Positions 17,919 to 27,942 of a DNA stretch of 64,000 nucleotides are shown here, one piece after another. Position 1 is the first letter of the stretch. Every line of letters begins with the position of its first letter. A model generated the notes under the pieces. The model saw only the letters and a program-made list of their open reading frames with translations, had not been told where the DNA came from and ran no database searches. This DNA comes from Sphingomonas sp. CCH21-G11. Lineage in GTDB: Bacteria > Pseudomonadota > Alphaproteobacteria > Sphingomonadales > Sphingomonadaceae. The translations under genes and the position numbers were made by a program. The stretch lies in the NCBI RefSeq assembly GCF_001555965.1, contig NZ_LSHX01000050.1, positions 1-64,000 of the forward strand, in the 5' to 3' direction.

Positions 17919-19314
17919 GCCGCCCCCCGCCGCCGGGACCACCACCACCCTGGCGCCGGCCACCACCGCCGCCGGACCGGGCTTCCTCGCCACCCGACAG
18001 CTGGCCGACGATCACCTTCATGCCCGGGCGCAGATCGCCGCCGGTCACCTGGGTCATCTGGCCATTGCTGTTGCCGGTCGTGATCTTGACCTGCTGCGGC
18101 TTGCCGTCGGCGCCGAGCACATAGACGGTCTGCTGCGAACCGCGGCCGATCTCGGCGGTCTTTTCGGCGCCGCGGCCGAAGCGACGGCCGCGCGGGATCA
18201 GCGCCCCGGCAACGCCGCTGCCTGCATCCTGGCCGCCCGCACCCTCGGCCTGCGGGGTGAAGCGCAGCGCCGCGTTGGGCACCAGCAGGACATTGCCCGC
18301 CGAACTCGTCACGATCTCCGCCGTCGCGGTCATGCCGGGGCGTAGCCGCTGCCCGGGATTGTCGACGCTGAGCACGGCGGCATAGGACACGACCTGATTG
18401 GCGGACGTGGTGGTGCTCGTCGTCGCAGCCGACGCCTCCTGTGCCGACAGGTTGGAGCCGACATCGACGCGGGTGATCTGCGCCGGGAAACGCTCGCCGG
18501 GAAAGGCATCGACGGTGAAGGTCGCGCGCTGGCCCTGCTGGACCTGGCCGACATCGGCCTCGTCGATCGCGACCTCCAGCTTCATCGCGCTCAGATCCTC
18601 GGCGATGACGAACAGGGTCGGCGTATTGAACGAAGCGGCGACGGTCTGGCCGGCATCGACCTGGCGCGCCAGCACGACGCCGTTCACGGGCGAGCGGATG
18701 ACGGCGCGCGACCGCTGCGTCTGGTTGGACGAAAGCTGGGCGCTCGTCGCCTGGACATTGGCCTCGGCGGCGCGGACATTGGCGATCGCGCGCCCGACCG
18801 CGGCGCGCGCGGTGTCGAGTTCGGTCTTCGCCGGCACCCGCCCGCCCGACAGGCGGCTCACCTCCTCGAACCGGGTCAGCGTCGCCTGCGCCTCGGTCAG
18901 CGTCGCGCGCTGCTGGGCCACCGCCGCGCGGTTGGCGGCAAGCTGTGCCTGGGTCTGGCGGATCTGGTCGTCCAGCTGGGCGGGGTCGATCAGCGCCAGC
19001 GGCTGGCCCTTGGCGACCCGGTCGTTGACGTCGACCAGCACGCGCGTGACCAGCCCCGACAATTCGGAGCCGACCGTGACCTGATTGGTGGGTGCCAGCT
19101 TGCCGGTCGCCGAAACACTGACCTCCAGATTGCCGCGCGTCACCGTCTGCGTCGAATAGCGCGGCGCTTCGGGGCCGCTGAACAAGCGCATCGCTGCCAG
19201 GATGAGCAGCAGGACACCGACGGCCGCCAGCGCCCAGTAGAGGCGGGTGCGCCAGCGCGGGCGTTGCTTTGCACCCAGGAACGTGTCGAGATCGGGGCTG
19301 GACTGGTCGGCCAT
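17908..19314 (-). CDS. Periplasmic adaptor subunit (MacA/HlyD family)
   Basis: This 468-residue membrane-fusion protein has one N-terminal membrane anchor (LYWALAAVGVLLLILAAM), a lipoyl-like barrel half (VSATGKLAPTNQVTVGSELSG split over the first strands), a long alpha-hairpin (residues about 110-190, rich in Gln and Ala) and beta-barrel domains. The C-terminal 25 residues are almost all Gly and Arg with Gln, an unusual low-complexity tail. It bridges the MacB-type permease to the outer-membrane channel. The ATG at 19314 overlaps the TGA of the upstream OMF gene by one base. Confidence 0.92.
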
Positions 19315-20807
19315 CACTTGTTCCGATTGGCTTGAAGGGCGGTGCTTTCCGCCAGTTGATCGACTTGCGGGACCGTCGCGCTGTCCCACCCGCCGCCGAG
19401 CGCGCCGTAGAGCTGAACGAGCGCATTGGCCTGATCGGCCTGCGCCTGGGCCAGGCTGTTGGCGGCGGCGAACAGCTGGCTTTCCGACTGGTTGAGCGTG
19501 GTGAAATCGGTCAGGCCCGAGCGATATTGCGTGCGCGCCAGCAGCGCCTGGGCGTCGGCGGCGTCATAGGCGATGCGGAATTCCGCCTCGCGTGCCTGCG
19601 CGGTGCGCAGCGCGACGATCGCATTCTCGACATCCTCGAGCGCGGTCAGCACCGACGATTTGTAGGCGAGGAACGCGCCGTCCGCCGCCGCACGCGCCGA
19701 CCGCAGCTGGCCGCGCAGCCGGCCATTGTCGAAGATCGTCTGTGAGAGGCCGAGGAAGATGCGGCCGGTGATGATGTCGAACAGGTCGGAAATGGCGTTG
19801 GCGTTGGTGTCGATGCTGCCCCCGATGCTGAGCGCGGGATAAAGCTGGGCCTCCGCCACGCCGATCTGGGCGGTGGCGGCGGCCAGCTGGCGTTCGGCGC
19901 TGCGCACGTCGGGGCGCTGGCGCAGCGTGTCGGCGGGGATGCCGACCGCGACGGCGGCGGGGCCGCGCGGAATCGGCCGGGCCTGCTCCAGCTGCGCCTT
20001 GAGCGCCCCCGGCGCGCGGCCGGTCAGCACGCCGAGGCGCGAAACCGCCTGATTATAGCTCTGTTCGATCTGGGGCACCGTCGCGGCGGTCTGTGCCCGC
20101 TGCGCGCGCGCCTGTTCCTGGTCGAGCGACGAGACGAGCCCCGCCTGCACCCGGAATCCTGCGATCTCCAGATTTTCCGACTGGATGTCCAGCGAACGCC
20201 GGGCATTGGCCAGCTGCTGCTGCGCCAGTCGCGCGAGCACGTAATTGCGGGCGATCTCGCCCTGGGTGGCGATCAGCACGCTCGCATAGTCGAAGCCGCT
20301 CGCTTCGTAATTGGCGCGTGCGCTCTCGATCGTGCGGGCGTTGCGGCCGAACAGGTCGACCTGATAGCTGACATCGGGGCCGAGCGAGTAGCTGTCGCTC
20401 GATCCGCCGCCGCCGGTCGAGATGATCGTGCCGTCGGGCAGGGTGTTGACGCCCGCGCCGCCGCGCAACGTCTGGTTGCGCGTATAGTTGACGCCCCCGG
20501 TCAGGCTGGGCAGCAGCGCCGCGCGCGACTGGGCGAGCTGCGCGCGCGCCTGGCGCAGGCGGGTCACGGCCTGGCCGACGTCGAGATTTTCGGTCGCCGC
20601 CTGCTGGACCAGTTCGCCGAGCATGGGATCGTCGAAGCTCGCCCACCAGCGCGTCAGGTCGGGCTGGGGCGTCGCCTGGGCAGGGACGGAATAGCCCTCC
20701 GGCACGCCGAGGGCCGCCGGCGGGGCAGGGCGATAATCGGGACCGGCCGCACACCCCGCGAGCGGAACGAGGCCGGCCAGCATCATGGATCGGAACCGCA
20801 ACGTCAT
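19314..20807 (-). CDS. Outer-membrane efflux lipoprotein (NodT/OprM family)
   Basis: A 497-residue outer-membrane channel of the TolC class. The N-terminus MTLRFRSMMLAGLVPLAGC is a lipoprotein signal with Cys at residue 19, followed by AGPDYRPAPP, the usual start of NodT lipoproteins. Two repeated OEP domains with long coiled helices follow (for example VGQAVTRLRQARAQLAQSRA). It forms the exit duct of the tripartite pump with the adaptor and ABC parts encoded directly downstream. The ATG at 20807 was chosen over the longer open frame because of the signal peptide. It is the first gene of the operon. Confidence 0.92.
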   Translation of the reverse strand: MTLRFRSMMLAGLVPLAGCAAGPDYRPAPPAALGVPEGYSVPAQATPQPDLTRWWASFDDPMLGELVQQAATENLDVGQAVTRLRQARAQLAQSRAALLPSLTGGVNYTRNQTLRGGAGVNTLPDGTIISTGGGGSSDSYSLGPDVSYQVDLFGRNARTIESARANYEASGFDYASVLIATQGEIARNYVLARLAQQQLANARRSLDIQSENLEIAGFRVQAGLVSSLDQEQARAQRAQTAATVPQIEQSYNQAVSRLGVLTGRAPGALKAQLEQARPIPRGPAAVAVGIPADTLRQRPDVRSAERQLAAATAQIGVAEAQLYPALSIGGSIDTNANAISDLFDIITGRIFLGLSQTIFDNGRLRGQLRSARAAADGAFLAYKSSVLTALEDVENAIVALRTAQAREAEFRIAYDAADAQALLARTQYRSGLTDFTTLNQSESQLFAAANSLAQAQADQANALVQLYGALGGGWDSATVPQVDQLAESTALQANRNK

Positions 20808-20901
20808 GATTGCCCTGATGGCGGGCTTGCCGCGCGGCGTCCACAGCGAAGCTGTCGCACTTTGTAACAGCGCGCCACTGATCGATCCGGTTCGGACGCG
20901 T

Positions 20902-21588
20902 TCAGCCGATCCAGCGCCAGATCCCCGCGGCCCAGCCGGCGAGCGGCAGATGCGCCCATGTCGCGACCAGCCAGACGACCACACCCCCCGCCAGATCATG
21001 TCCGCGAAAGCCGCCCAGCCGCGCGCGCCCGGTCGCGATCGCGCCGAACGGCCAATAGGATGTCGCCGATTGCCATTGCGGCCAGAACTCCGGTTGCAGA
21101 TCGCGCTTCTTGCGGTCCTGCAGCGCCGAACCGAGCAGCGCCAGGACGAGGATGCCCAGGCACAGCGCGATATTGCCGGGCGTCGGATAGATGGCGATAT
21201 GGACCAAGGCCCAGATCGCGAAGCTCCACATCATCGGATGGCGCGTGATCGCGAACACGCCGTGCGCCGCCGGCACCGGTTTCGCTGTCGCCTTTGGATC
21301 GGGCAGCGCCGGATTGCCGATCAGCGACCCGACGAACAGCACCGACGCGAACAGCATCAGCACGGTCGCCGCCGCCCACAAGACGTCGCCGACCGGCCAG
21401 AGCAGGGGCTGGGCGGGCATCGCCTGATAGACATGCGCGGTCCAGCCCAGCGTCGCAAAGGCGACGAGCGCATAGACCAGCATGAACCCCTGCTGCCCCA
21501 GCGCCCGCACCAGCGGCGCGCGCAACGGGTGCGACAACGCGAAATGCGAGCCGACGAATGCGGTGATCGCGATGATCAGCATGGACAT
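20902..21588 (-). CDS. NnrU family membrane protein
   Basis: This 228-residue integral membrane protein has about six helices. It carries the NnrU pattern SHFALSHPLRAPLV near the N-terminus and the methyltransferase-like motif FAITRHPMMWSFAIWALVH, which resembles isoprenylcysteine methyltransferases. NnrU was named from denitrifiers but is widespread in bacteria without that pathway, and its biochemical role is not established. No nitrogen-oxide gene lies nearby. It may be read as a separate transcript between the peptide transporter and the export operon. Confidence 0.82.
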   Translation of the reverse strand: MSMLIIAITAFVGSHFALSHPLRAPLVRALGQQGFMLVYALVAFATLGWTAHVYQAMPAQPLLWPVGDVLWAAATVLMLFASVLFVGSLIGNPALPDPKATAKPVPAAHGVFAITRHPMMWSFAIWALVHIAIYPTPGNIALCLGILVLALLGSALQDRKKRDLQPEFWPQWQSATSYWPFGAIATGRARLGGFRGHDLAGGVVVWLVATWAHLPLAGWAAGIWRWIG

Positions 21589-21625
21589 GGCCGTCCCCCC
21601 TTTCGTCGCGGCGGCCCCGCGCGGC

Positions 21626-23425
21626 TTACTGCACCCCGTGCATCCATTTGCGGATCAGCGGCGACAGCGCGAGCAGCAGCAGCCCGATTCCCGCCGAGAT
21701 CAGCCCGATCGTCCAGAACACGCCGTTATAGGTGTCCAGGCTGACCTTCAGATTGGTCACCTGGCCGCCAACCGTCTCGACCGACGCGACCTGGGCGACG
21801 ACCCCGGCGACATATTGCGCGACGGAGATCGACAGGAACCACACGCCCATCATCAGGCCGACGACGCGTGCGATCGACAATTTGGTGACCATGCTGAGCC
21901 CCACCGGGCTGATGCACAGTTCGGCGAGGCTGTGGATCAGGTACAGGCCGGCGAGCCACCAGATCGCGACCTTGAAATCCGGCCCGGCATATTGCGCGCC
22001 AAGGACGAGGAACAGGAAGCCGAGCCCGACGCCGATCAGGGCAATGCCGAACTTGACCGGAATCGACGGTTCGATCCCGCGGGCTGCCAGCCGGGTCCAC
22101 AGCACCGACAGGATCGGCGCGAACACGACGATGAAGAAGGCGTTGAAGAACTGTGTCTGGCCGGCCGTGATCGAGAACAGCCCGAACACCGACAGGTCGG
22201 TGTTGCGGTCGGCGAACAGCGTCAGGCTCGATCCCGCCTGCTCGAACAGGGTCCAGAACACGACGTTGAACACGATCAGCGTCATCGCCGCCAGCATCAT
22301 CTGAAACTCGCGCCGGTCGCCGACGCTGGCCGACCAGATGAGGATACCGGGCACCGAGACCAGGAAGGTGCCGAACAACAGCTTGCCCATCAGCGGCAAC
22401 GACAGGATGTAGCCGACAATGCCCGATCCCGGCACCGGCTCGGGCGCGTTCATCAGGTTGACGAATAGCAGGTAGAAGACCGGCACCCCGATCGTCGCCA
22501 GCGCAAAGATGCCGATCGCCCGGTTGGCGGGCTGGTCAGCGGGCGGCTCGCCATAGCCGTTGAGCTTGCCGCCGTCGAACTGGATCAGCAGCCATGACAG
22601 CATCATGCCGAAGGCAGCGAGACCGAAGCCCGCCCACCAGCCGACCGCCACCGCGAGCCACGGGCACAGGATCTGCGATCCGAGCGAACCCAGATTGATG
22701 CCCATGTAGAAGATGGTGAAGCCCGCATCGCGGCGGCGATCGCCCTGTTCATACAGCTCGCCGACCATCGTCGAGATGTTGGGCTTGAAGAACCCGTTGC
22801 CGACCGAGACCATGCACAGCGCCACCAGCATCAACGTGACGTGAAACGGGCTGCGTTCGCCGTCGGACGAAAAGCCGCCGGCGGCGACCGTGCGGGTGGC
22901 GGTGCCGTCGGCGCCGAGCAGCGCGACGGTACCGTCGTCATTGCCCTTGATCGCCAGCTTGTTCGCGCCGTCGACGACATAGCGCGTTTCAGCACCCGTC
23001 GTCGCGTCGCGCTCGATCGTCACCTCGTAGCGCTGGCCGTCGATGGTGGCGAAGGGCTTGGCGGTCTCGCCGCCGAAACAGAGCGTCAGATAGCCCAGCG
23101 CCATCAGCACCGCGCCGAACTTCACCGCGCGCTTCGATCCCAGATACTGGTCGGCCAGATAGCCGCCGACCAGCGGCGTCAGATAGACGAGTGCGGTATA
23201 GCCACCGTACAGGCCCGTCGCCTGGCGATCGCCGAACAGGAAATGCTGGGTCAGATAGAGGGTGAGCAGCGCCCGCATGCCGTAATAGCCGAAACGTTCC
23301 CACATTTCGGTGGTGAACAGCCGGGCCAGCTGCCGCGGATGGCCGAACCAGGTTTCGCCGGTGGCCGGATTGGTATGGGTAATATCCGGCTCGCGCGGGT
23401 TATCCGCGGTCGGTGCGTCGACCAT
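21626..23425 (-). CDS. Proton-dependent oligopeptide transporter (POT/PTR family)
   Basis: A 599-residue major facilitator with about fourteen helices. The N-terminal TTEMWERFGYYGMRALLTLY holds the proton-coupling ExxERF-like motif, and FYMGINLGSLGS matches the PTR2 signature region. It imports di- and tripeptides with protons. A periplasmic-side insertion near residues 120-190 (VTIERDATTGAETRY and onward) is longer than in the E. coli proteins. It stands alone, 37 bases downstream from no other gene on its own side, and is divergent from the nitroreductase gene. Confidence 0.9.
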   Translation of the reverse strand: MVDAPTADNPREPDITHTNPATGETWFGHPRQLARLFTTEMWERFGYYGMRALLTLYLTQHFLFGDRQATGLYGGYTALVYLTPLVGGYLADQYLGSKRAVKFGAVLMALGYLTLCFGGETAKPFATIDGQRYEVTIERDATTGAETRYVVDGANKLAIKGNDDGTVALLGADGTATRTVAAGGFSSDGERSPFHVTLMLVALCMVSVGNGFFKPNISTMVGELYEQGDRRRDAGFTIFYMGINLGSLGSQILCPWLAVAVGWWAGFGLAAFGMMLSWLLIQFDGGKLNGYGEPPADQPANRAIGIFALATIGVPVFYLLFVNLMNAPEPVPGSGIVGYILSLPLMGKLLFGTFLVSVPGILIWSASVGDRREFQMMLAAMTLIVFNVVFWTLFEQAGSSLTLFADRNTDLSVFGLFSITAGQTQFFNAFFIVVFAPILSVLWTRLAARGIEPSIPVKFGIALIGVGLGFLFLVLGAQYAGPDFKVAIWWLAGLYLIHSLAELCISPVGLSMVTKLSIARVVGLMMGVWFLSISVAQYVAGVVAQVASVETVGGQVTNLKVSLDTYNGVFWTIGLISAGIGLLLLALSPLIRKWMHGVQ

Positions 23426-23540
23426 CTATCCTGGGCTCCCTGAACTGTCGCGGCGGCGCGTGCCGCCATTTTGGTTGCGGCGGAACCTAGCGGCAAATGC
23501 CCGGGTGTAAATATCTGCCTTCGCGCGATAAGGGGGCGGC

Positions 23541-24122
23541 ATGATCCTCAACGACACCTCCTCGCTGCTGACACATCTGCGCACGCGTCGCTCCGGGCGG
23601 CCGCGCGACCTGATCGAACCCGGGCCCGATGCGGCGCAACTGCGCGATATCGTGACCATGGCGGCGCGGGTGCCCGATCATGGCAAGCTTGGCCCCTGGC
23701 GCTTCGTTGCGGTGCCGACCGGCGCACGCGATGCCTTTGCCGCGCTGCTGCGCGACGCATATCTTGCCCACAAGCCCGACGCCGGGCGCGTCGAGCTGGA
23801 GGCGGTCGACGCCTTTGCCCGCCAGGCGCCGGCACTGGTCGTGGTCCTCTCGCGCCCGCGAGCCGAGAGCCATATTCCCGTGTGGGAGCAGGAGCTGTCG
23901 GTGGGCGCTGCGGCGATGAACCTGCTCCACGCCGCCCATGCGCTGGGGTTTGCGGGCGGCTGGGTCACCGGCTGGGCGGCCTATTCCGACCGGGTGCGCG
24001 ATGCGTTCGGCGGGGCGGGCGAACGGATCGCCGGTTTCGTTTTCATCGGCACGCCGCGCGCCGCGCTCGAAGAGCGGCCGCGCCCCGATATCGACCAGCT
24101 GCTCAGCGTTTGGACGGGATGA
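23541..24122 (+). CDS. Nitroreductase family protein (YdjA-like)
   Basis: This 193-residue protein belongs to the short, FMN-binding nitroreductases. The FMN-phosphate contact region is RTRRSGRPRDL near the N-terminus, with MAARVPDHGKLGPWRF (as in YdjA) and AHALGFAGGWVTGWAAY further on. It probably reduces nitro compounds or quinone-like substrates using NAD(P)H; the physiological substrate is unknown. It is followed after 38 bases by a small GntR-type regulator. Confidence 0.87.
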   Translation: MILNDTSSLLTHLRTRRSGRPRDLIEPGPDAAQLRDIVTMAARVPDHGKLGPWRFVAVPTGARDAFAALLRDAYLAHKPDAGRVELEAVDAFARQAPALVVVLSRPRAESHIPVWEQELSVGAAAMNLLHAAHALGFAGGWVTGWAAYSDRVRDAFGGAGERIAGFVFIGTPRAALEERPRPDIDQLLSVWTG

Positions 24123-24160
24123 CCACTGGACCCGAGAGCCAAATAGTGTATTAAGGCAGC

Positions 24161-24517
24161 ATGACAGCTTATGAGGACGACGAGAGCCCAGTCTATCTGC
24201 GGCTGCGCTCGACCATCGTCGCCGCGATCCTGCGCGGCGAGTTCGGGGCCGGCGACCAGCTTCCGTCAGTGCGCGCGCTGGCGGCCGAGCACGGCGCCAA
24301 CCCGCTGACCGTGGCGAAGGCCTATCAGCGGTTCCAGGACGAAGGCTATGTCGAGGTGCGGCGGGGAGTCGGCATGTTCGTGCTCGACGGCGCGGTGGAA
24401 CGCCTGCGTGCGGCCGAGCGCAAATATTTCCTCGAATCGCGGTGGCCGCGAATCCGCGACCAGATCCGCCTGCTCGGGCTCGATGCCGGGCAACTGGTCG
24501 GCAACGCCACCGTCTGA
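24161..24517 (+). CDS. GntR family regulator, YtrA subfamily
   Basis: A 118-residue regulator consisting of a winged helix (QLPSVRALAAEHGANPLTVA with the recognition helix) and a short C-terminal dimerisation tail, the size of the YtrA subfamily. Members usually control an adjacent ABC or membrane gene, but none is coupled here. The sequence agtgtatta just upstream (24146-24154) is AT-rich and could be part of its own promoter or operator; that is a guess. Confidence 0.86.
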   Translation: MTAYEDDESPVYLRLRSTIVAAILRGEFGAGDQLPSVRALAAEHGANPLTVAKAYQRFQDEGYVEVRRGVGMFVLDGAVERLRAAERKYFLESRWPRIRDQIRLLGLDAGQLVGNATV

Positions 24518-24633
24518 TCCTCGTTTTCGCGCCGGCCTGGCGGGCGGCATGTTCGGCGCGCCGACGGAACCATTCGCTCCGTCGCATCGTTGCCGATTGG
24601 TCGGATGGAATCCGATCGTAAGGAGTCGCCGTC

Positions 24634-24861
24634 ATGCACGAATTCACGAAGGTCGTGCCCGGCCGCGCCGGGTATCGCGTGGCCTATCATGCCAACGAGG
24701 CCAATCATTGCCCGGGCTGCGGGCGGACGCACTGGCTGGTCGGGCGCGTCACCGCGGAATGCGCCTTCTGCGCCACCGCGATCCCGCTGAACGATGGCGG
24801 CATGCGGGGGGCGGGGCTGATCCGGATCAACCTGCCGCAGCCTGCACCGCTCGCCGCCTGA
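24634..24861 (+). CDS. Small zinc-ribbon protein of unknown function
   Basis: This 75-residue protein has two CxxC knuckles (Cys26/Cys29 in HCPGCGRTHW and Cys43/Cys46 in ECAFCATAI), the arrangement of a zinc ribbon. A strong aaggag ribosome site sits ten bases before the ATG, which supports that the gene is expressed. I do not recognise a named family. It lies between the YtrA-type regulator and the convergent SugE-like gene. Confidence 0.75.
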   Translation: MHEFTKVVPGRAGYRVAYHANEANHCPGCGRTHWLVGRVTAECAFCATAIPLNDGGMRGAGLIRINLPQPAPLAA

Positions 24862-24873
24862 ACGACGCGCGCG

Positions 24874-25194
24874 TCAGGCTGTCAGCTTGAGCGTCGCGAT
24901 CCCGCCGATGATCAGCGCGATGCCGCCCAGTCGCGGCAGCGATGCGCTTTCCCCCAGCCACACGATCCCCAGGATCGCCGCGCCCACCGCGCCGATCCCG
25001 GTCCACACCCCATAGGCCGTGCCGACGGGCAGCGCCCGCATCGCATTGGCAAGCAGGCTGAAACTGGCGATCATCGCCACGATCGTGAACACCGACGGCC
25101 ACAGCCGGGTGAACCCCGCCGACTGCTTCATCCCGATCGCCCACGCGACTTCCAGCAGCCCCGCGATCACGAGCTGAAACCATGGGTTCGTCAT
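24874..25194 (-). CDS. Small multidrug resistance (SMR) exporter, SugE/Gdx-like
   Basis: A 106-residue protein with four transmembrane helices. [20 protein letters not shown] carries the membrane-embedded Glu that binds the cation, and the GFTR motif after it is characteristic of the SugE/Gdx branch, which exports guanidinium, rather than the EmrE branch. The ATG at 25194 gives the standard length. The short leader (25195-25219) leaves no room for a guanidine riboswitch, so control by that route is unlikely. Confidence 0.88.
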   Translation of the reverse strand: MTNPWFQLVIAGLLEVAWAIGMKQSAGFTRLWPSVFTIVAMIASFSLLANAMRALPVGTAYGVWTGIGAVGAAILGIVWLGESASLPRLGGIALIIGGIATLKLTA

Positions 25195-25219
25195 GCGCGC
25201 GTCTCCTGTCGGATCCGCC

Positions 25220-26944
25220 TCAGGCGGCAAACGCCTCCGCCGGCACCGAATAAAGCACCGCCGCGGGCGCCCGCGCGGCGCGGGCGAGGCCAAAGGCTTC
25301 GGGCACCACCTGCTCGACATAGAAGCGGCACGCCGCCTGCTTCATCGCCTTGAACTGCGGGTCGCCGCTGAAGCTCTCGACCGCGCGCGCCTGCTTTTCC
25401 ATCAGCCAGCCGCACACCGCGATCGACGTCATCGTCAGGAACGGATAGCTCGCCGCCAGCCGGTCATCGACGTCGGAGGCGAGCAGCGCGCGGCCGGTTT
25501 CGCCCGCCAGCTGGATCACATCACGCAGCGTCGCGTCCTCAGCTTCGTCGAGCATCTGGCGAATGAGGCGCTCGAACACGCCGCCATTGTCCATGCTGAG
25601 CTTGCGCCCGACCAGGTCCGCGGCCTGGATGCCGTTGGTGCCTTCATAGATCGGCGTGATGCGCGCGTCGCGAAACGGCTGGGCCGCGCCGGTTTCCTCG
25701 ACATAGCCCATGCCGCCATGCACCTGAATGCCCAGGCTCGCGACTTCGTTGCCGATGTCGGTGCCGTGCGCCTTGGCGAGCGGGGTCAAGAGGTCGAGCA
25801 TCGCCTGCGCCTCGCGGTCGCCCAACGTCGCGCGATCGACCTGGCCGGCCGCCAGATAGACGAGCGCGCGGGCGGCCTGGGTCTGCGCCTTCATCCGCAT
25901 CAGCATCCGGCGGACGTCGGGATGCTCGATGATCGCCACCGGCTCGCGGCTCGATCCGTTGGCGCGCGCCGACTGGATGCGGTCGCGGGCGTAGTGCACC
26001 GCTTTCTGCGTCGCGCGCTCGGCGACCTGGACGCCCTGCAAACCCACGTTCAGCCGCGCATTGTTCATCATCGTGAACATCGCGCGCATGCCGCCGCCTT
26101 CGGCCCCGATCAGCTCGCCGACGCAATCGCCATTGTCGCCAAACGACAGGACGCAGGTGGGCGAGGCGTGCAGCCCCATCTTGTGCTCGATCGACACGAC
26201 GCGGACATCGTTGAACGCGCCCGGCGTGCCGTCGGGGTTGAGGCGATATTTGGGCACCAGGAACAGGCTCAGCCCCTTGGTGCCCGGCGGCGCATCCGGG
26301 GTGCGCGCGAGCACCAGGTGGACGATGTTGTCGGCAAGGTCATGGTCGCCGAAGCTGATGTAGATCTTCGTGCCCGTGATCCGGAAGGTCCCGTCGTCGC
26401 GCGGTTCCGCCTTCGATCGCAGCGCGCCGACGTCGGATCCCGCCTGTGGTTCGGTCAGGTTCATCGTCCCGGTCCATTCGCCGGTCGCGAGCTTGGGCAG
26501 ATAGAGCGCCTGCTGCTCGGGCGAACCGTGATGCGCCAGCGCCTCGATCGCGCCGACGGTCAGCGTCGGGCACAGCGCGAAGCTCATGTTGGCGGTGCCC
26601 AGCGTCTCCAGCACCGCGGTCGACAATGCGAAGGGCAGGCCCTGGCCGCCGAACGCCTCGGGCGAGCCGATCGTGCCCCAGCCGCCCTCGACATAGGCCT
26701 GGTACGCGGCACGGAAGCCTGCGGGCATGACCACGCCCTGATCGGTCCATTTTGCCCCCACGGTGTCGCCGACCCGGTCGAGCGGTTCCCATTCCCCGGC
26801 CGCGAACTGGCCGACCCCTTCGAGCACGGCGTCAACCAGGTCAGGGCTGGCGGCGCCGAAGCGGTCGCTGGCGGCCAATTCGTCGATGCGGACGACGGTA
26901 TCCAGGACGAAACGTTGTTCGATGGTGGCGGGGGTGAAAGTCAT
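25220..26944 (-). CDS. Acyl-CoA dehydrogenase, long DmdC-like type
   Basis: A 574-residue flavoprotein that oxidises acyl-CoA to enoyl-CoA. It is longer than the usual 380 residues because of an N-terminal extension and a C-terminal helical domain, as in 3-methylmercaptopropionyl-CoA dehydrogenases (DmdC). The FAD-binding segment [13 protein letters not shown] and [15 protein letters not shown] are conserved, and [12 protein letters not shown] contains the family's FAD-contact region. Length alone does not show that the substrate is a sulfur compound; many proteins of this size act on ordinary acyl-CoAs. The gene is 25 bases upstream of the SMR gene. Confidence 0.9.
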   Translation of the reverse strand: MTFTPATIEQRFVLDTVVRIDELAASDRFGAASPDLVDAVLEGVGQFAAGEWEPLDRVGDTVGAKWTDQGVVMPAGFRAAYQAYVEGGWGTIGSPEAFGGQGLPFALSTAVLETLGTANMSFALCPTLTVGAIEALAHHGSPEQQALYLPKLATGEWTGTMNLTEPQAGSDVGALRSKAEPRDDGTFRITGTKIYISFGDHDLADNIVHLVLARTPDAPPGTKGLSLFLVPKYRLNPDGTPGAFNDVRVVSIEHKMGLHASPTCVLSFGDNGDCVGELIGAEGGGMRAMFTMMNNARLNVGLQGVQVAERATQKAVHYARDRIQSARANGSSREPVAIIEHPDVRRMLMRMKAQTQAARALVYLAAGQVDRATLGDREAQAMLDLLTPLAKAHGTDIGNEVASLGIQVHGGMGYVEETGAAQPFRDARITPIYEGTNGIQAADLVGRKLSMDNGGVFERLIRQMLDEAEDATLRDVIQLAGETGRALLASDVDDRLAASYPFLTMTSIAVCGWLMEKQARAVESFSGDPQFKAMKQAACRFYVEQVVPEAFGLARAARAPAAVLYSVPAEAFAA

Positions 26945-26989
26945 CGGTCCTCTCTTGTCGCGGCTTCGGCGCAGCTATAGGCCGCTCGG

Positions 26990-27925
26990 GTGAGCGCGCC
27001 AAATCCCAGTTTCGCGACCCGCATCTTACCCTACGGCGCGGCGGCGATCGATACCGCCGCACGGGTGATCGCGGACGGCGGCTGCGTCGCGGTGCCGACC
27101 GAGACTGTCTATGGTCTGGCCGCAGACGCGACCGATTCGCACGCGGTGGCGGGCATCTATGCCGCCAAGGGGCGACCCAGTTTCAATCCGTTGATCGTGC
27201 ATGTTCTCGACCTTGATCAGGCAAAGGGAATTGCGCGTTTCGATCACGAGGCGCTGGCTCTGGTCGAGCGATACTGGCCGGGCCCACTGACCCTGGTGCT
27301 GCCGCTGGCGGCCGACGCGCCGGTCGCCGCGCTGGTGACGGCCGGTCTCGGCACGGTCGCGATCCGCAGCCCGGCGCACCGGGCGATGCGCGCGTTGCTA
27401 GCCGCCGCCGGACGTCCGCTGGCGGCGCCGTCGGCCAATGCCAGCGGCACGATCAGCCCGACGCGGGCCGAGCATGTCGCCGCCAGCCTGGGCGGACGCA
27501 TTCCGCTGATTCTGGACGACGGCGCGACGCCGGGCGGACTTGAATCAACCATCGTCGATCCGGCGCGACGACAGGTGCTGCGGCCGGGCCCGATCCCGGG
27601 CGAGGTGTTGAACTATGCGCGCGCGGCGGGGGATGTCGCGATCAGTGCGCCGGGGCAGCTGGCCAGCCATTACGCTCCGGCCAAGCCGCTGCGCCTGAAC
27701 GCGACCGCGCCGCGCGCGGGCGAGTGGCTGATCGGCTTCGGTGAGGTTGCCGGCGACGATAGCCTGTCGGCGTCGGGCGATCTGATCGAGGCGGCGGCGA
27801 GGCTGTTCGACGCCCTGCACCGCGCGGATGCGAGCGACGCCTGCGCGATTGCGGTCGCGCCGGTGCCGGCGCACGGGATCGGCGAGGCGATCAACGACCG
27901 GCTCGCGCGCGCCGCAGCGCGCTGA
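26990..27925 (+). CDS. tsaC: L-threonylcarbamoyladenylate synthase (TsaC/Sua5, long form)
   Basis: This 311-residue enzyme makes threonylcarbamoyl-AMP from threonine, bicarbonate and ATP for the t6A37 modification of tRNAs. The YrdC domain spans about residues 15-205, with VAVPTETVYGLAADA, KGRPSFNPLIVH and PLAAPSANASGTISPT. The C-terminal Sua5 domain (about residues 225-311, after SAPGQLASHYAPAKPL) makes it the long Sua5 form. It starts at a GTG and is divergent from the acyl-CoA dehydrogenase. Confidence 0.93.
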   Translation: MSAPNPSFATRILPYGAAAIDTAARVIADGGCVAVPTETVYGLAADATDSHAVAGIYAAKGRPSFNPLIVHVLDLDQAKGIARFDHEALALVERYWPGPLTLVLPLAADAPVAALVTAGLGTVAIRSPAHRAMRALLAAAGRPLAAPSANASGTISPTRAEHVAASLGGRIPLILDDGATPGGLESTIVDPARRQVLRPGPIPGEVLNYARAAGDVAISAPGQLASHYAPAKPLRLNATAPRAGEWLIGFGEVAGDDSLSASGDLIEAAARLFDALHRADASDACAIAVAPVPAHGIGEAINDRLARAAAR

Positions 27926-27942
27926 GCCGGCCATTTCAGCCT

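Noticed and set aside
25195-25219. Possible guanidine riboswitch before the SugE-like gene
   Set aside because: The leader is only 25 bases long, too short for any known guanidine riboswitch class.
25193-26980. 595-codon frame antisense to the acyl-CoA dehydrogenase
   Set aside because: The dehydrogenase is complete on the minus strand.
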